Assembly (NCBI RefSeq): GCF_001598695.1
Contig: NZ_BCZK01000008.1
Span: 124,001 to 188,000, forward strand
Direction of reading: 5' to 3'
DNA from: Klebsiella oxytoca NBRC 105695
Lineage (GTDB): Bacteria > Pseudomonadota > Gammaproteobacteria > Enterobacterales > Enterobacteriaceae
Length of the DNA stretch: 64,000 bases
Made by a program: the position numbers and the translations under genes. Below, piece after piece: positions 15,971 through 25,955 of this stretch (within the stretch, counting starts at the first letter, position 1; each line of letters begins with the position of its first letter). Below the pieces are notes generated by a model that was not told the DNA's origin, did no database searches, and was given only the letters and a program-made list of their open reading frames with translations.

Positions 15971-16082
15971 TAATAGCGTTCCTTTGCTCAAAATATCCCT
16001 TTCCAGGGTGCCTGTTGTATCAGGCACCTATCATGGATGAACGTGGCGAGTACGTACATAAGTTGAGCGAAAAACCAGAATA

Positions 16083-17084
16083 CTACTCAGCAGTCGCACG
16101 CACATTTACCCTTGTCACCGGCGAACTCTGCCGATTCTCCCACAGCACCGTCAGGCCGCGCTGCAGCGCGATAAAGATGAACAGCAGAATACCGATGGCG
16201 ATCTTGGTCCACCATGAACTAAGCGTACCGTCGAAGTTGATATAGGTTTGAATCAGCCCCTGAATGGCGACGCCAAACAGGGTGCCGAGAACCGTGCCCA
16301 CGCCACCGCTTAACAGCGTGCCGCCGATCACCACCGAAGCAATGGCGTCCAGCTCGACGCCAACCCCTGCCAGCGCATAACCCGCCTGGGTATAAATAGA
16401 GAAGACGATCCCCGCCAGCGTCGCCAGACCGGTAGAGAGCATATAGATGCGAATCGTCGTACTCCGCGTGGAGATCCCCATCAGGTTGGCCGACGTCGCG
16501 TTGCCGCCAATGGCGTAAACCTGATTGCCAAAGCGGGTGCGGTGGGCCATAAAAATGCCACCGATCACCACCAGCAGCATCAACAGCCCCATGGCGCTCA
16601 GACGACCGCCGCCGGGGATGGTCCATGCCAGTCCGGAAAGCGCGTCATACACCGGATGATTGATGGGAATCGACTCCTCCGAAACCAGATAGCTGACGCC
16701 GCGCAGAAAAAACATCCCGGCAAGGGTGATGATAAACGCCGGGATCTTCAACGCATCGATGAGCAGCCCCATAAAGGCGCCAAAAGCGCAGCCCATCACC
16801 AGCACTAGCGGAAATGCCACCAGCGGCGAGATCCCCCAGAAACCGATCGCTTTGGCGAGGAATACCCCGGTGAAGGCGATCACCGACCCCACCGACAGAT
16901 CGATCCCGCCGGAGAGGATCACGAACGTCATGCCGACGGCGATGATCCCGAGAAAAGCATTGTCGGTCAGGATATTGCAGATCACCCGCGTCGAGGCAAA
17001 GCCGGGAAACTGCGTCAGGCAGTAAAGGTATCCCAGTACGAAGACCGCGAGGGTAATCATTAACGGTAAATTACGTTTTATCAT
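16083..17084 (-). CDS. yjfF: Galactofuranose ABC transporter permease YjfF
   Basis: The second inner-membrane permease of the YtfQ-YtfR-YtfT-YjfF importer for galactofuranose. It has 333 residues, about eight to ten hydrophobic helices, and the ribose-type permease signature (FVILSGGIDLSVGSVIAFTG). The start chosen is MIKRN (ATG, complement of 17082-17084); a GTG two codons upstream exists. The first codons overlap the ytfT 3' end by 14 bases, which suggests translational coupling and equal production of the two permease subunits. Confidence 0.94.
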   Translation of the reverse strand: MIKRNLPLMITLAVFVLGYLYCLTQFPGFASTRVICNILTDNAFLGIIAVGMTFVILSGGIDLSVGSVIAFTGVFLAKAIGFWGISPLVAFPLVLVMGCAFGAFMGLLIDALKIPAFIITLAGMFFLRGVSYLVSEESIPINHPVYDALSGLAWTIPGGGRLSAMGLLMLLVVIGGIFMAHRTRFGNQVYAIGGNATSANLMGISTRSTTIRIYMLSTGLATLAGIVFSIYTQAGYALAGVGVELDAIASVVIGGTLLSGGVGTVLGTLFGVAIQGLIQTYINFDGTLSSWWTKIAIGILLFIFIALQRGLTVLWENRQSSPVTRVNVRATAE

Positions 17085-18096
17085 GGCCACGCATCCCCTT
17101 CAGTATGCTGATAAAGCGCGGCGACTGGACGATCAGTACGCACAGCACCACCACCGCTTTGACTACCTGATTAAGCTCCGGCGGGAAACCGGACAGCAGG
17201 ATCCCGGTATTCATGCCCTGGATAATCAGTGCCCCGACAACCGAGAGCAGCAGATTAAAGCGCCCGCCCATCAGCGAGCCGCCGCCGATAACGACCGCCA
17301 GAATGGCATCCAGCTCCAGCCATAGCCCGGCGTTATTGGCATCCGCGCCGCGAATATCCGCCGCGACGATAATGCCGGCGATGGCCGCGCATACTCCGCT
17401 CAGCACGTAGGCCAGCATCACGACGATGCGGGTATTTACCCCAGCGTTTTTCGCCGCACGAATGTTAATCCCCACCGCTTCGATAAACATCCCCAGCGCG
17501 GTTTTGCGGGTAAACAGCCAGAACAGCACCAGCGTAACGATGGCGATTATCACCGGCGTCGGGAACAGCAGCAGCGATCCGCTGCCCAACCAGGCCAGCG
17601 GCGGGGAGTCAAAGGTGACGATCTGCCCGGAGGTGATCAGCTGCGCCACGCCGCGTCCGGCGACCATCAGGATCAGCGTGGCGACAAACGGCTGGATCTT
17701 CAGCACCGCCACAAGGATACCGTTCCACAGGCCCGCCAGCGCGCCGGCTCCCAGCGAAGCCAGCAGCACAACCGGCAGGCTGTGTCCCGCCACGGTCATC
17801 GACGCCGCCGTTGCGCCGGCAATCGCCATCACCGCCCCGACCGAGAGGTCAATCCCGCCGGTGGCGATAACCAGCGTCATGCCGATCGCCAGCAGCGCCA
17901 CCGGCGCGGCGCGGTTCAAAATATCAATCGGGCTGCCGAACAGTCGCCCCTCCTGGAGCACGATCTGGTAGAAATGCGGGGCGACCAGGCTGTCAACCAC
18001 CAGCACCAGCAGCAGCGCAACGATCTGCGGCATCCCTTTGGGCCAGTTAACGCGCCGTTTCGGCTGGCCGGTTTTCGGAACAGATTGAGGCATCAT
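17071..18096 (-). CDS. ytfT: Galactofuranose ABC transporter permease YtfT
   Basis: The inner-membrane permease partner of YjfF, 341 residues as in E. coli, with multiple hydrophobic helices. It has the family stretch LVIATGGIDLSVGAVMAIAG and the conserved late segment GGSLMGGRFNLLLSVVGALI. The N-terminus (about residues 1-25) is basic and cytoplasmic. It lies ten bases after ytfR and overlaps yjfF. Belongs to the BPD_transp_2 (ribose/xylose) permease family. Confidence 0.96.
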   Translation of the reverse strand: MMPQSVPKTGQPKRRVNWPKGMPQIVALLLVLVVDSLVAPHFYQIVLQEGRLFGSPIDILNRAAPVALLAIGMTLVIATGGIDLSVGAVMAIAGATAASMTVAGHSLPVVLLASLGAGALAGLWNGILVAVLKIQPFVATLILMVAGRGVAQLITSGQIVTFDSPPLAWLGSGSLLLFPTPVIIAIVTLVLFWLFTRKTALGMFIEAVGINIRAAKNAGVNTRIVVMLAYVLSGVCAAIAGIIVAADIRGADANNAGLWLELDAILAVVIGGGSLMGGRFNLLLSVVGALIIQGMNTGILLSGFPPELNQVVKAVVVLCVLIVQSPRFISILKGMRGHDKT

Positions 18097-18106
18097 CGGT
18101 TACTCC

Positions 18107-19609
18107 TTATGCCGCAATAGCGTTCATGATCGCCGGCACGGAGAGCTCGCTCAGAGCCAGCTCCGCCACCTGCTGGCGATCGCGCATGATAATCACCCGA
18201 TCGGCGTAACCCACCAGCTCTTCCAGCTCTGAAGAAATAACCAGCAGCGCCAGACCATCGGCGCACAGGGTTTCGATCAGGCGGATGATCTCGGCGTGGG
18301 CACCCACGTCAATACCGCGGGTGGGTTCATCGAGGATCAGGAACTGCGGTTTCGTCAGCAGCCAGCGGGAGAGCAGTACCTTTTGCTGATTACCGCCGGA
18401 GAGAAATTCGATCGGCTGTTCGGCGCTGGGGGTACGAATACCCAGCTGACGAATAAAACGTTCGGCAATCTCATTTTGTTCGCGCCGCCCAATCGGCCGC
18501 AGCCAGCCGCGCTGCGCCTGTAGCGCGAGAACAATATTTTCCCGCACCGAGGCGGCGGCGATAATGCCGTCGGTTTTGCGGTCCTCCGGGCAGAAGCCGA
18601 TCCCGAGGCAGGATGCCTGATGCGGCGAGCGCAGGGTTTGCGGCTTGCCTTTGATCCACGCTTTGCCGCTGTCGGCGGGTTTAATGCCGAAGATAACCTC
18701 CGCCGTTTCCGTGCGCCCCGAGCCTAACAGACCCGCCAGGCCGACGATTTCACCGGGACGGACCTGCAGACTAAACGGTGCAATGGTGCCTTTTTTGCCA
18801 AAATCTTCGAAGGCGGCCACTGGCTTATCGCTGAGCAGGGTGCGGCCCGCGCGCTGCAAGGCGTTATGCTCCAGCTCTCGGCCCAGCATCATCTTCACCA
18901 GCTCAATTTGCGGCAGCTCGCGGGTTTCCCGGCAGCCGACAAAACCGCCGTTGCGCAGCACGGTGATACGATCGCTGACGGCGTAAACCTGGTCGAGGAA
19001 ATGGGTGACGAAAATCAGGCTGACCCCGCTATCGCGCAGCTGGCGCATCAAGGTGAAGAGCATCTCCACCTCCTGGGTATCCAGGCTGGCGGTCGGTTCA
19101 TCAAGAATTAACACTTTTGCTGACAGATCGATCGCCCGGCAGATGGCGACAATCTGCTGCATCGCCACTGAAAAGCGGTTCAGCGGCTCGCGTACATCAA
19201 GGGAAAAACCGTAGGATGCCATCAGCGCGGTGGCGCGCTTTTCCATCTCTTTACGCCGCAGCAGGCCAAAACGCCGGGGCTCACGGCCGATAAACAGATT
19301 GTCCGCCACCGACATGTTAGGCAGCAGGTTCACTTCCTGATAGACGGTACCAATCCCCAGCTGTTGAGCATGGGCGGTGTTTTTCGGCGAAATCGCCTGG
19401 CCTTCCAGCCAGATTGTCCCGCGGTCGGCGTGATAGACGCCGGTCAGCGCTTTAATCAGAGTAGATTTACCCGCGCCGTTTTCGCCTAGCAGAGCCATGA
19501 TTTCGCCCCGGCGCAGGCTGAAATTAACGTTATCCAGCGCTTTCACGCCGGGGAAAAACTTGCTGAGCCCTTCCGTACGAAGGATTTCCTGATGCGATTC
19601 GCCGTTCAT
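18107..19609 (-). CDS. ytfR: Galactofuranose ABC transporter ATPase YtfR
   Basis: The ATPase of the importer: one polypeptide of 500 residues with two ABC domains, as in RbsA and MglA. In the first domain Walker A is GENGAGKST (42-50) and Walker B is VLILDEPTASLD. The second has a degenerate Walker A (GLLGSGRTE), signature LSGGNQQK and Walker B FLILDEPTRGID. The first domain's signature is altered to FSVAMQQ, as is common in this family. It is separated from ytfQ by a 186-base gap that contains REP-type repeats, likely adjusting its expression below that of the binding protein. Confidence 0.96.
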   Translation of the reverse strand: MNGESHQEILRTEGLSKFFPGVKALDNVNFSLRRGEIMALLGENGAGKSTLIKALTGVYHADRGTIWLEGQAISPKNTAHAQQLGIGTVYQEVNLLPNMSVADNLFIGREPRRFGLLRRKEMEKRATALMASYGFSLDVREPLNRFSVAMQQIVAICRAIDLSAKVLILDEPTASLDTQEVEMLFTLMRQLRDSGVSLIFVTHFLDQVYAVSDRITVLRNGGFVGCRETRELPQIELVKMMLGRELEHNALQRAGRTLLSDKPVAAFEDFGKKGTIAPFSLQVRPGEIVGLAGLLGSGRTETAEVIFGIKPADSGKAWIKGKPQTLRSPHQASCLGIGFCPEDRKTDGIIAAASVRENIVLALQAQRGWLRPIGRREQNEIAERFIRQLGIRTPSAEQPIEFLSGGNQQKVLLSRWLLTKPQFLILDEPTRGIDVGAHAEIIRLIETLCADGLALLVISSELEELVGYADRVIIMRDRQQVAELALSELSVPAIMNAIAA

Positions 19610-19673
19610 GCTCCCCCCTCACCTTTGCCCTCTCCCCGAGGGGAGGAGAGGGAAATCAGCCGTGCTATAGCGA

Positions 19674-19774
19674 CCGGGGAAATCCCGGAGGCGGCGCTGC
19701 GCGCCTGTCCGGGCTACCCGCTCCGCAGACGGCGGTAAAACTGTAGCCCGGTCAGCGTAGCGCCACCGGGAACG
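19674..19774. repeat. REP-type repeats between ytfQ and ytfR
   Basis: CCCGGAGGCGGCGC followed by GCGCCTGTCCGGGCTACC, then GTAGCCCGGTCAGCGTAGCG with CACCGGGAAC. This is an array of REP-like dyads in the intercistronic gap. Such elements typically stabilise the upstream (ytfQ) mRNA segment. The same unit recurs at 12139 and 12237. Confidence 0.6.
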
Positions 19775-19795
19775 TGGCCTGTTTTTAGCTACGAC

Positions 19796-20752
19796 TCAGT
19801 AGCCCATATTTTTCTTCTTCTCTAACTCTTCTTTCGCCGTATCCGGCAGGTAGAGCGTCGATTGAGTGATGGTGACTTTTTCAGGCAGGGTGCCGTCTTT
19901 TTTGTATTTCTCCAGCGCATCGAACGCCGGGCCGGCCATATTCGGCGTCAGCTCGACGCTGGCGTTAGCTTCACCGGCCATCATCGCTTTATAGATATCC
20001 GGCACGCCGTCGATAGAGCCGGTTAGGATATCTTTGCCCGGCTTCAGCCCGGCTTCTTTAATCGCCTGAATAGCGCCAATCACCATGTCGTCGTTATGGG
20101 CGTAAACCATGCAGATGTTCCTGCCGTTGTTCTCCGCTTTGATAAAGCTTTCCATCACTTCTTTGCCCTTACTGCGGGTAAAGTCGCCGGACTGGGAACG
20201 GATAATTTTGATATTAGAGGCTTTAGAAATGGCTTCGGCGAAGCCTTTCTTACGGTCAATCGCCACGCTGGCGCCTACGGTCCCCTGCAGCTCAACAACG
20301 TTACACGGTTTGCCATCGACGGTTTTCACCAGCCACTCGCCGATCAGCTGGCCTTCCAGCACGTTGTTGGCGGTCACGGTGGTCATGTAGAGGTCTTTAT
20401 CTTTAACATCAATGGAGCGGTCGAGCAGGAATACCGGGATTTTGGCCTCTTTCGCTTCTTTCAGTACCGGTTCCCAGCCGGTCGCCACCACCGGAGCGAT
20501 GAAGATGGCATCGACGCCCTGAGCGATAAAAGAGCGGACGGCTTTAATCTGGTTTTCCTGTTTTTGCTGCGCATCGGCAATCTTCAGAGTGATACCGCGC
20601 TTCGCGGCTTCCTCCTTCGCGACGTTGGTTTCTGCCGCACGCCAGCCAGATTCAGAGCCGACCTGTGAAAAACCCACGGTCAGAGGGGCAGCCATGGCCA
20701 TAGACGACATAGCTGCGGAAACTGCGGTGACAAGAAGTAAGCGCTTCCACAT
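19796..20752 (-). CDS. ytfQ: Galactofuranose-binding periplasmic protein YtfQ
   Basis: The periplasmic solute receptor of the importer, which in E. coli binds galactofuranose with high preference over galactopyranose. It has 318 residues. The signal peptide ends near Ala21 (SSMAMA then APLTVGFSQ). The rest is a type I periplasmic-binding fold (FIAPVVATGWEPVLKEA, NDDMVIGAIQAIKEAGLKPG). It is the first gene of ytfQ-ytfR-ytfT-yjfF on the minus strand. A GalR/LacI-type operator-like sequence and a separate dyad lie upstream. Confidence 0.96.
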   Translation of the reverse strand: MWKRLLLVTAVSAAMSSMAMAAPLTVGFSQVGSESGWRAAETNVAKEEAAKRGITLKIADAQQKQENQIKAVRSFIAQGVDAIFIAPVVATGWEPVLKEAKEAKIPVFLLDRSIDVKDKDLYMTTVTANNVLEGQLIGEWLVKTVDGKPCNVVELQGTVGASVAIDRKKGFAEAISKASNIKIIRSQSGDFTRSKGKEVMESFIKAENNGRNICMVYAHNDDMVIGAIQAIKEAGLKPGKDILTGSIDGVPDIYKAMMAGEANASVELTPNMAGPAFDALEKYKKDGTLPEKVTITQSTLYLPDTAKEELEKKKNMGY

Positions 20753-20818
20753 AAGAGGATCCTCGTAGGGTTATTGTTGGATAAAGCCTCACCAGCGGAC
20801 AAACTATAGACAATCGGA

Positions 20819-20841
20819 GATGTAACTGAATGCGTTACATC
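20819..20841. promoter_or_regulatory. Spaced inverted repeat upstream of ytfQ
   Basis: GATGTAAC (20819-20826) and GTTACATC (20834-20841) are exact reverse complements separated by 7 bases, 67 bases before the ytfQ start. It is a candidate regulator site; the regulator is not identifiable from sequence. Confidence 0.5.
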
Positions 20842-20976
20842 ACACTTCAAAAAAGTTAATTAGATGTTAATCGGTGCGTTACTCTTCAGCGGAGAGCCGG
20901 TGAGGCTTCGCGACCCGCGCGAGCTTCGCCGTTTATGACGAAATTTTGCGCGCTTTGAGATATCAAGCATATGCAA

Positions 20977-20990
20977 TGAAAACGGTTACA
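20977..20990. promoter_or_regulatory. GalR/LacI-family operator-like site
   Basis: TGAAAACGGTTACA fits the GalR/GalS core TGNAANCGNTTNCA at every fixed position. A galactofuranose transporter under galactose-regulator control is plausible. The site is about 225 bases upstream of ytfQ, so direct action on that promoter is not certain. Confidence 0.45.
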
Positions 20991-21109
20991 TAATTTTATT
21001 CAGTATGCGGCTATGTTTATGGATTTTCAGGCTGTATTACGCCGAAAAATTCGGACTCCACCCACCCGTTCTGGGGAAAAAGAAGCGAAGACATTCGATG
21101 TGAGTTGGC

Positions 21110-21115
21110 TATAAT
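21110..21115 (+). promoter_or_regulatory. ppa: ppa -10 element
   Basis: TATAAT, a perfect sigma-70 -10 hexamer 41 bases upstream of the ppa ATG. No good -35 hexamer is visible at 16-18 bp, so it may depend on an activator or upstream contacts. Confidence 0.45.
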
Positions 21116-21155
21116 ACCGGGCACTTGTTTGCCATACATTTTAAAGGAAACAGAC

Positions 21156-21683
21156 ATGAGCTTACTCAACGTACCTGCGGGCAAAGATCTGCCGGAAGAC
21201 ATCTACGTCGTGATCGAGATCCCGGCGAACGCAGATCCTATCAAATACGAAGTCGACAAAGAGAGCGGTGCACTGTTCGTTGACCGTTTCATGTCCACGG
21301 CGATGTTCTATCCGTGCAACTACGGCTACATCAACCACACCCTGTCCCTGGACGGCGACCCGGTTGACGTTCTGGTCCCGACGCCGTACCCGCTGCAGCC
21401 GGGTTCCGTTATCCGCTGCCGTCCGGTTGGCGTACTGAAAATGACCGACGAATCCGGTGAAGATGCGAAACTGGTTGCGGTACCGCACACCAAGCTGAGC
21501 AAAGAATACGATCACATCAAAGATGTGAACGACCTGCCGGAACTGCTGAAAGCGCAGATCACCCACTTCTTCGAGCACTATAAAGACCTCGAAGCAGGCA
21601 AATGGGTTAAAGTTGACGGCTGGGACAACGCTGAAGCGGCGAAAGCCGAAATCGTGGCTTCCTTCGAGCGCGCTAAGAAGTAA
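21156..21683 (+). CDS. ppa: Inorganic pyrophosphatase
   Basis: Family I soluble pyrophosphatase. It hydrolyses PPi to two phosphates with Mg2+ and so drives biosynthetic reactions; it works as a hexamer in the cytoplasm. It has 175 residues from ATG 21156, preceded by AAAGGAAACAG. The signature DGDPVDVLV carries the metal-binding aspartates at 66, 68 and 71. Codon choice is strongly biased toward preferred codons, as expected for an abundant protein. An in-frame ATG at 21105 lies in the promoter and is rejected. Confidence 0.98.
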   Translation: MSLLNVPAGKDLPEDIYVVIEIPANADPIKYEVDKESGALFVDRFMSTAMFYPCNYGYINHTLSLDGDPVDVLVPTPYPLQPGSVIRCRPVGVLKMTDESGEDAKLVAVPHTKLSKEYDHIKDVNDLPELLKAQITHFFEHYKDLEAGKWVKVDGWDNAEAAKAEIVASFERAKK

Positions 21684-21704
21684 TTCTGCCGCACTCAGGT
21701 TCGC

Positions 21705-21734
21705 AAAAACACCGCCTCCGGCGGTGTTTTTTTT
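21705..21734 (+). terminator. ppa terminator
   Basis: AACACCGCC-TCC-GGCGGTGTT is a 9-bp stem followed by a run of Ts to 21734 and preceded by A5. It is a classical, possibly bidirectional, intrinsic terminator. Confidence 0.9.
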
Positions 21735-21794
21735 GGGCGTTGCTCTATTGCTGAGCGGCGGCTGATGCCTTAGCGGGCCGACAACATCCCCCCA

Positions 21795-21824
21795 TAAAAA
21801 ACAACGCCACCCGAAGGTGGCGTT
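21795..21824 (-). terminator. ytfP/tam operon terminator
   Basis: AACGCCACC (21803-21811) pairs with GGTGGCGTT (21816-21824). On the minus strand the stem is followed by GTTTTTTAT. It lies just past the ytfP stop codon and closes the tamA-tamB-ytfP operon. Confidence 0.85.
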
Positions 21825-21831
21825 ATCGTTA

Positions 21832-22176
21832 TTAATACTGGTCTTTGTCCAACCAGTTGCCGCTTTCTATCAGCGTGAAGCCCTCAACGGGGCGCTGATA
21901 GACATACATCCAGGCGCTACCGTAGGGCGTCTGGATCAGGTGACGAGCATACTCGCCGCCTTTAGTACGCAGCGCATCCAATTCAGCCAGCGTCGATGCG
22001 TCAATACGATAGACCTCACCATGTACCGTGCCATCGCCGGGCACCGCGCCTGGATAGTGGCCCAGGCTGTACAGTTGATAATCATTGACACTATGATCGC
22101 CCAGCCACTGAGCGTTGGTCATCCAGTGGCTGTTGCCTTGTTTGCGTCGTAAACTGCCGTAAACAAATATTCGCAT
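21832..22176 (-). CDS. ytfP: Gamma-glutamylcyclotransferase-like protein YtfP
   Basis: A protein of 114 residues of the AIG2/GGCT fold. YGSL at 6-9 forms the substrate loop and Glu75 in GGEYAR is the likely catalytic acid of gamma-glutamyl(amine) cyclotransferases. The exact substrate in enterobacteria is not established. It starts two bases after the tamB stop and is the last gene of tamA-tamB-ytfP. This linkage is conserved in E. coli although no role in envelope assembly has been shown. Confidence 0.93.
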   Translation of the reverse strand: MRIFVYGSLRRKQGNSHWMTNAQWLGDHSVNDYQLYSLGHYPGAVPGDGTVHGEVYRIDASTLAELDALRTKGGEYARHLIQTPYGSAWMYVYQRPVEGFTLIESGNWLDKDQY

Positions 22177-22178
22177 TG

Positions 22179-25100
22179 CTAAAACTCAAACTGATAGAGC
22201 AAATCGAGAGCCTGGTCTACGCCAGACACGGCTTCCATATATAGCTTAGGCATCAGGCGATAACGTAACGTCAACGTCGCCAGGGAGTCAAAGATCCCTA
22301 CCCCATATTTTACCTGCAGACCCGGCAGCACGTAGCCGCTGACCACCACCTGGGAGGAGTCGCCCACCCCTTCGGTATCCAGCGCCAGATTACTTACGCC
22401 AAACGTCTCGCCGATTTTACCCACAACCTGACCACTTTGTGCAACCCCCATACCAATAAGCATGGAGGTCATTGCCGCACTATCGCTCTGTCCGCTGCCC
22501 AAACCCTGCCCGCGCAGCAGGTAAGAGAGCGCTTCCTGCTGCGACATGGCCGGATCGGAGAAAATTTCCGCTTTCGGCTGATCGGCCGAACCGGTCACGC
22601 GAACGCCGGCGATCACGTCGTCTTCCGTGGCATCCGGATTACGAATGGCTTCGATGTTCAGCAGCGGCTGATCCGGCGGTCCGGAGAACAGCAGTTCGCC
22701 TTTACGCACGATCAGATCCTGGCCGTAGGCATGGAAGCGGCCTTCCGGGATATTAATCTGCCCGTTGAGGCCCAGCCCCTGTTTATCCTGAGCCACTTTC
22801 AAATCGCCGGTCAGACGCGCTTTCAGACCAAAGGCGTCGAGGCGAACGTTGTTGCCTACATGAATCGTCAGGTTGCTGTTAATCGGAATACCGGCGCTCT
22901 GCTGCTTAATCGGCTGCAGATTTTTATCCAGCATGACTTCGTCAGAAGAGACCCCAACGGCGCTTTCCGGCACTTCATTGACGACGATTCTTGCCCAGGG
23001 CACGTCAACGCTACCATCCAGGTTAAACAGGCTTGGCGTGGCGGTAAAGACGACATCTGGCGAAACATCCAGGCGCACCATCGGCGGCACGGTTATCCGC
23101 ACCCGGCTGCCCTTCGCGGCAATCTGCGCGCGCCAGTTGTCAATCTGCGTCCAGTCGGCGTTACCGCTGAGCGCAATATGGCCCTGGCTGGTATTCACCG
23201 TCCCTTGTAGGGTCGAGCGGGTACCGGTGAAATTCATCGCCAGCTGGCTCGGCTGCATATCGAACGGCATAAAGTTGCCGTCAATATCCACGCCATTCAG
23301 CTGCATCTGGCCGTACAGCTGCGGGCTCTGTACGTTGCCGCCCAGCGTCAGACGCGCATTGAGCCGCCCTTCCGCCTTTTCACCGCGCGAGAAGATAGGG
23401 TTGATCATCGCCAGCGAGAAGTTGCTGATATTCACGTTCCCGCCCAGATTACGTCGGCCCTGCGGATCGGTGACCTGCACCTGCCCATCCAGTTGACCAT
23501 TGTTGGTCAGGCGAATCAGCCAGCCCAGCTGGGCGCGATTGTTGTGCAGATCGGCCGTAAGATTCAGGGTATCGAACGCCACCGGCAGCGGCGCGTCGTT
23601 GACCGTCTGGGTCACCTTCACGTTACGTCCGCTCAGGGTGACCTTGCCCTGCGGTAGCCCCTCTTTGGTGGTGTCCCAGCTCACGTCGGCATTGCCGCTA
23701 AACACGCCGCTGGCCTGCGTCTCTTCCGGCATAAACGGCTTCAGCATCGCCAGGTCGAAACGGTTGAGATTCACTACCGCGCGCCCGCTCGCGCCGGCGT
23801 CAATGGTCTGCGGTACGCACAGTTCGGCATTCGGGTTAGTCCAGCAGTGCGGTCCAATGCTGATTTTCTGCTCGAGGTTACGGTAATCCAGCGCGATGTT
23901 GCGCGTCAGCGCCACCGGCCCTACCGGCGTCTGGAAGCGGGTATTGCTCAGCGTGCCTTTCCAGCGCTCCTCTTTGCGGTCAAAACTGCCTGCCAGCGAC
24001 AGCTGTCCGGAAACCGGATCGCCCTGCACCCGCAGCTGCAGGTCGTGCTGTTTCTCGTTGCCCTTCGCATTGAGCTGCACCAGGCTGATATTCACGCCCG
24101 GCTGGCTAATGCGGTCCACGCGTACGTCAAGATGACCGCCAATCTGGTCGGTGGATTTCACATCGCCCTTCACGTTCACCTGAGCCACCGATAGCTCCTG
24201 CCAGCGCAGCGCCCGGGCGGTGATATCCGCCAGCAGCTGCGGCGCATCGACGGTGCCGCGAACTTTTACTAATCCCTTCGCCATCCCGCCCAGGCCCGGC
24301 AGGGCGTTATCGAGATGCGGCGTGTCAATGGTGGCGTCGAGGTTAAGATCTTTAACTCCCAGCTCGCCTTTCACGTCGGCGCTGTTGGGGCCCAGAGCCA
24401 GATGCAGGCCGGGGATTTTCCACTGCATATAGCTGTTGCCCTGCAGCGAACCGCTCACGTCGACTTTGTTTTGCTTCACGTTACCGGTGATTTTCAGCTC
24501 CGGTACCGACATCTGCCAGCTGCCGCCGTACAGGCTGCCCTGGGTCTTAATCAGTCCGTTGAGCTTCGACGGCCAGTCCGGTACCTCTTTAGCGGTGTTG
24601 ATACCGTTAAGCGTCAGTTCGCCGCGCCAGCTGATCGCCTGCTGCCAGTCGAGCAGCGCTTTCAACTCGGTTTTTCCTTCGAGGGCGGCGACGGTGAGCT
24701 TGTCGAGATTCACCTGCTGCTCGTTGCCCTTCGCGTTCAGGCTAATTTTCGCTGGCGGCAGCGACTGCCCTTTCACCGCGGTGCTGAAGGCCAGCGTGTA
24801 GTCGGTCATCTTGCCGTTAAATTTCAGCAGTAGGTCGTCAGCCTGATACGCTTTCTCGCCGGTAAATGGCCAGTAAAGCTGCTTGCTTTTCACCTCCATA
24901 TCCAGCGGCAGGCCGGCCTCCGCCAGCTGCGTTTCGGCGCGCAGCGTCATGGCGACAGGGCCGTTCAGATCCACGCCGAGCGTGAGCTTTTTACGCACTT
25001 CGCCGCCCACTTTGAGCTGCACTTTCTCGCCCTTGAGCGGGTCAATATTCAGCGTACCGTTGAGGGTGATATCGACCGGCCAGTTATCCTGCAGTTGTGC

Positions 25101-25955
25101 ATTACCGGAAGCCGTCACTTTGCCCTGGTCAGAATCCACGTCCAGCGCGTCCAGCTTCATCTGCCCATCAATGCTGCTGACTTTGAGTAGCAGTGAGTAG
25201 ATGGTCATATCGGTATCGCCGGTCAGACGCAGCTGCTCGCCGCGAAACTCCTGAATATTGAGATTCAACGGCAGATGGACATCGGTCATTTCCGGCAGCA
25301 CCGGCTTCGAGAACAGGTCTTTCATCGTCTCGCCGAGCGGCTTTTCTTCTGGCTGCGGATTGTCAATTTTCGGCTCAACGACCTGCTCCTGGGCCACTTT
25401 CGCCACCTTCGGCAGCGCGATAAGCAGCCCCTGCAGCGAGGTTGGCGTCAGGGTCAGGTTTTTCTCTTGCCAGTTAAGCCCCGTGGAAAAATCGCGCAGC
25501 GAAACGGCCGTATCGTCAATTTTCACGTTGACGTTATGCAGCGCCACCCGGCTCAGGGTGATGGGGTAAGGCGTGGAGAGATTCAGCGGTCCGCTATCTT
25601 CTTCTTCAACCGGCGCCGCTGGCGGCATTTTGCTGGTATCGATCGCCACATAGATATCGCGCAGAGAAATATCGTTGACGCACAGGCTACTGTCCCACAG
25701 GCAGCGTAGCTTAACGCCAAGGTGGAACTGCCCGGCGGTGACCGCCACGCCCGGCTGCTCAAAGCGCACGTTCTCCAGCGTCAGATCGCGCCAGCCGCCG
25801 GTGGCTTTGCCAATTTCCAGCCCAGGGACCCAGCGATCGGCGGCTTTGATAACCAGATGCAGGCCAGTCGTCGTCCCCACCAGGAATCCTACCGTCCCCA
25901 GCAGCAGCACCAGAAAAATCAGTACGCCGAGGCTTATCTTCTTCCATAAACTCAT
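22179..25955 (-). CDS. tamB: Translocation and assembly module inner-membrane protein TamB
   Basis: A very long (1258 residues) AsmA-like bridge protein. It is anchored in the inner membrane by a single N-terminal helix (about 7-27) and spans the periplasm as a beta-taco groove to outer-membrane TamA. It acts in autotransporter assembly and in phospholipid transport to the outer membrane. The bulk is repetitive beta-strand sequence rich in SGNA/LNGT patterns. The conserved TamB domain occupies about the last 350 residues and ends in the barrel-like [21 protein letters not shown] region. It overlaps tamA by four bases (ATGA). Confidence 0.97.
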   Translation of the reverse strand: MSLWKKISLGVLIFLVLLLGTVGFLVGTTTGLHLVIKAADRWVPGLEIGKATGGWRDLTLENVRFEQPGVAVTAGQFHLGVKLRCLWDSSLCVNDISLRDIYVAIDTSKMPPAAPVEEEDSGPLNLSTPYPITLSRVALHNVNVKIDDTAVSLRDFSTGLNWQEKNLTLTPTSLQGLLIALPKVAKVAQEQVVEPKIDNPQPEEKPLGETMKDLFSKPVLPEMTDVHLPLNLNIQEFRGEQLRLTGDTDMTIYSLLLKVSSIDGQMKLDALDVDSDQGKVTASGNAQLQDNWPVDITLNGTLNIDPLKGEKVQLKVGGEVRKKLTLGVDLNGPVAMTLRAETQLAEAGLPLDMEVKSKQLYWPFTGEKAYQADDLLLKFNGKMTDYTLAFSTAVKGQSLPPAKISLNAKGNEQQVNLDKLTVAALEGKTELKALLDWQQAISWRGELTLNGINTAKEVPDWPSKLNGLIKTQGSLYGGSWQMSVPELKITGNVKQNKVDVSGSLQGNSYMQWKIPGLHLALGPNSADVKGELGVKDLNLDATIDTPHLDNALPGLGGMAKGLVKVRGTVDAPQLLADITARALRWQELSVAQVNVKGDVKSTDQIGGHLDVRVDRISQPGVNISLVQLNAKGNEKQHDLQLRVQGDPVSGQLSLAGSFDRKEERWKGTLSNTRFQTPVGPVALTRNIALDYRNLEQKISIGPHCWTNPNAELCVPQTIDAGASGRAVVNLNRFDLAMLKPFMPEETQASGVFSGNADVSWDTTKEGLPQGKVTLSGRNVKVTQTVNDAPLPVAFDTLNLTADLHNNRAQLGWLIRLTNNGQLDGQVQVTDPQGRRNLGGNVNISNFSLAMINPIFSRGEKAEGRLNARLTLGGNVQSPQLYGQMQLNGVDIDGNFMPFDMQPSQLAMNFTGTRSTLQGTVNTSQGHIALSGNADWTQIDNWRAQIAAKGSRVRITVPPMVRLDVSPDVVFTATPSLFNLDGSVDVPWARIVVNEVPESAVGVSSDEVMLDKNLQPIKQQSAGIPINSNLTIHVGNNVRLDAFGLKARLTGDLKVAQDKQGLGLNGQINIPEGRFHAYGQDLIVRKGELLFSGPPDQPLLNIEAIRNPDATEDDVIAGVRVTGSADQPKAEIFSDPAMSQQEALSYLLRGQGLGSGQSDSAAMTSMLIGMGVAQSGQVVGKIGETFGVSNLALDTEGVGDSSQVVVSGYVLPGLQVKYGVGIFDSLATLTLRYRLMPKLYMEAVSGVDQALDLLYQFEF

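Larger units (their letters stand above)
20753..21155. other. Divergent control region of ytfQ and ppa
   Basis: These 403 non-coding bases between divergent genes hold a spaced dyad (20819-20841), a GalR/LacI-family-like site (20977-20990) and the ppa -10 region (TATAAT, 21110-21115). No gene was found. Confidence 0.5.

Noticed and set aside
20829-20844. CRP site overlapping the ytfQ upstream dyad
   Set aside because: TCACA is present at 20840-20844 but the base pattern six bases to its left (AATGC) does not match TGTGA.
22437-25709. Series of plus-strand open frames opposite tamB
   Set aside because: They are antisense shadows of a GC-rich coding region; the tamB frame is continuous and matches its family along the whole length.
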